IMG/VR virus record: IMGVR_UViG_3300007734_000678
Location: 1 to 39,989 of that record
Reading direction: 5' to 3' (one strand)
Origin: a virus
Length of the DNA: 39,989 nt
The notes beneath the pieces are model-generated. The model was not told the origin of the DNA. It did not search any database and worked only from the letters and a program-made list of their open reading frames with translations. The translations under genes were made by a program, and so were the position numbers. This document shows positions 39,590 through 39,989 of the stretch, piece after piece; within the stretch, counting starts at the first letter, position 1; each line of letters begins with the position of its first letter.

Positions 39590-39804
39590 TACTTACAAGC
39601 CTTACCGCCCATGCGCATTTTAATCATGGTGCCTTTAGTTTTACCTTTAGCGGCAATACCATCAGCACGCTTGGAGGCAGAACCACCAGCAGCCATTTTC
39701 TTCATGCCGGCTTCTTTCATTTCATGTTTAATCATGGACTTGGGTGCACCTTTTTTCTTCATGAACCCAATTTCCTTTTTAACCATCATTTTTGATTCTT
39801 TCAT
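39589..39804 (-). CDS. Tiny basic protein with KRADGIAAKGKTKG motif
   Basis: A 71-residue, Lys/Met-rich protein. The N-terminal half is a basic amphipathic helix (MMVKKEIGFMKKKGAPKSM, IKHEMKEAGMKKM); it then has AAGG and the SASKRADGIAAKGKTKGTMI motif, followed by KMRMGGKACK. It could bind nucleic acid. The ATG overlaps the stop of the partial gene upstream (ATGA at 39801-39804). Confidence 0.68.
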   Translation of the reverse strand: MKESKMMVKKEIGFMKKKGAPKSMIKHEMKEAGMKKMAAGGSASKRADGIAAKGKTKGTMIKMRMGGKACK

Positions 39805-39989
39805 GTTGCTAACCCTTTCTGAATAAGTTGGTCAATTTTTGCTTCAAGTTTGTTAAAGCGTTGGTCAATGTGTGCAGTAATTTTGTCAACTTCTGCTTTA
39901 GTAACGTTATCACGAGCTACCTCCAATTTAGTATTAATTAGCATCTGCTCAAGGTCTTTTAGCTTTGTGTTCTTTTCACGAGCAATAAA
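39801..39989 (-). CDS. Coiled-coil protein, C-terminal part (5' end outside window)
   Basis: The - strand frame is open from the right edge to the TGA at 39801-39803, giving 62 visible codons. The product is a continuous charged coiled coil (KLKDLEQMLINTKLEVARD, KITAHIDQRFNKLEAKIDQL) ending QKGLAT. The gene start lies beyond the window. It overlaps the next gene by ATGA, the usual spacing in this operon. The function is unknown; it could be a scaffolding or assembly helper. Confidence 0.7.
   Translation of the reverse strand, partial: FIAREKNTKLKDLEQMLINTKLEVARDNVTKAEVDKITAHIDQRFNKLEAKIDQLIQKGLAT

Noticed and set aside
1-39989. tRNA genes, CRISPR arrays, insertion sequences, integrase or attachment sites
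   Set aside because: No cloverleaf-like sequence, no regularly spaced direct repeats of 20-40 bases outside coding repeats, and no transposase or integrase motifs were found by reading.

Overview
The window is part of a tailed double-stranded DNA phage genome; no cellular gene is evident. It carries a complete-looking DNA replication block and, on the other strand, a head-tail/tail/lysis/internal-virion block. The late gene order (head-tail adaptors, fibre, lysis genes, beta-propeller nozzle-like protein, internal proteins, one giant protein) has no tape-measure or sheath gene, which suggests a short-tailed (podovirus-type) virion related to the broad BPP-1/Bcep22/HMO-2011 kind of assemblage. 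This placement comes from gene content and protein motifs only; no database search was run. The host cannot be read from the sequence; an aquatic proteobacterium is a guess. Terminase, portal, protease and major capsid genes are not in the window and probably lie beyond the right edge, upstream in the late operon.

Layout. Positions 1-13513 are all on the + strand (early/middle genes), tightly packed with many ATGA overlaps. They run: family A DNA polymerase (5' end cut by the window), HTH protein, Cas4/RecB-like nuclease, mini-HNH protein, SNF2-type helicase, Gp157-like coiled-coil protein, putative ssDNA-binding protein, small HTH protein, primase-helicase, DUF3310 protein, then a series of small unknown, membrane and secreted proteins, a sigma-region-4-like mini protein, a glycosyltransferase, an FkbM-type methyltransferase and a 71-residue protein. 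The block ends in a strong intrinsic terminator at 13578-13605.

Positions 39989-13605 are all on the - strand (late genes), read right to left as one near-gapless operon. They run: a run of tiny basic proteins that share short motifs, head-tail adaptors, small structural proteins, a 22-residue-repeat protein, a tail fibre with 25-residue repeats, small fibre-linked and zinc-ribbon proteins, a lysis cassette (two or three membrane proteins and a GH24 lysozyme) interrupted by a GIY-YIG endonuclease, the nozzle-like protein, a C1q-like structural protein, internal virion proteins, a GNAT acetyltransferase, and a 2678-residue polyvalent protein with a zincin HExxH site.

The two blocks converge at about 13.6 kb. 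No gene-free stretch longer than 300 bases exists. No tRNA, CRISPR array, insertion sequence, integrase, attachment site or phage RNA polymerase was seen. The items most worth a second look are the family of mini proteins sharing the KRADGIAxxGKTxG and (Y)AEGG motifs, the 22-residue-repeat virion protein, the mosaic giant protein, the endonuclease wired into the lysis cassette, and the structured junction between the two operons.
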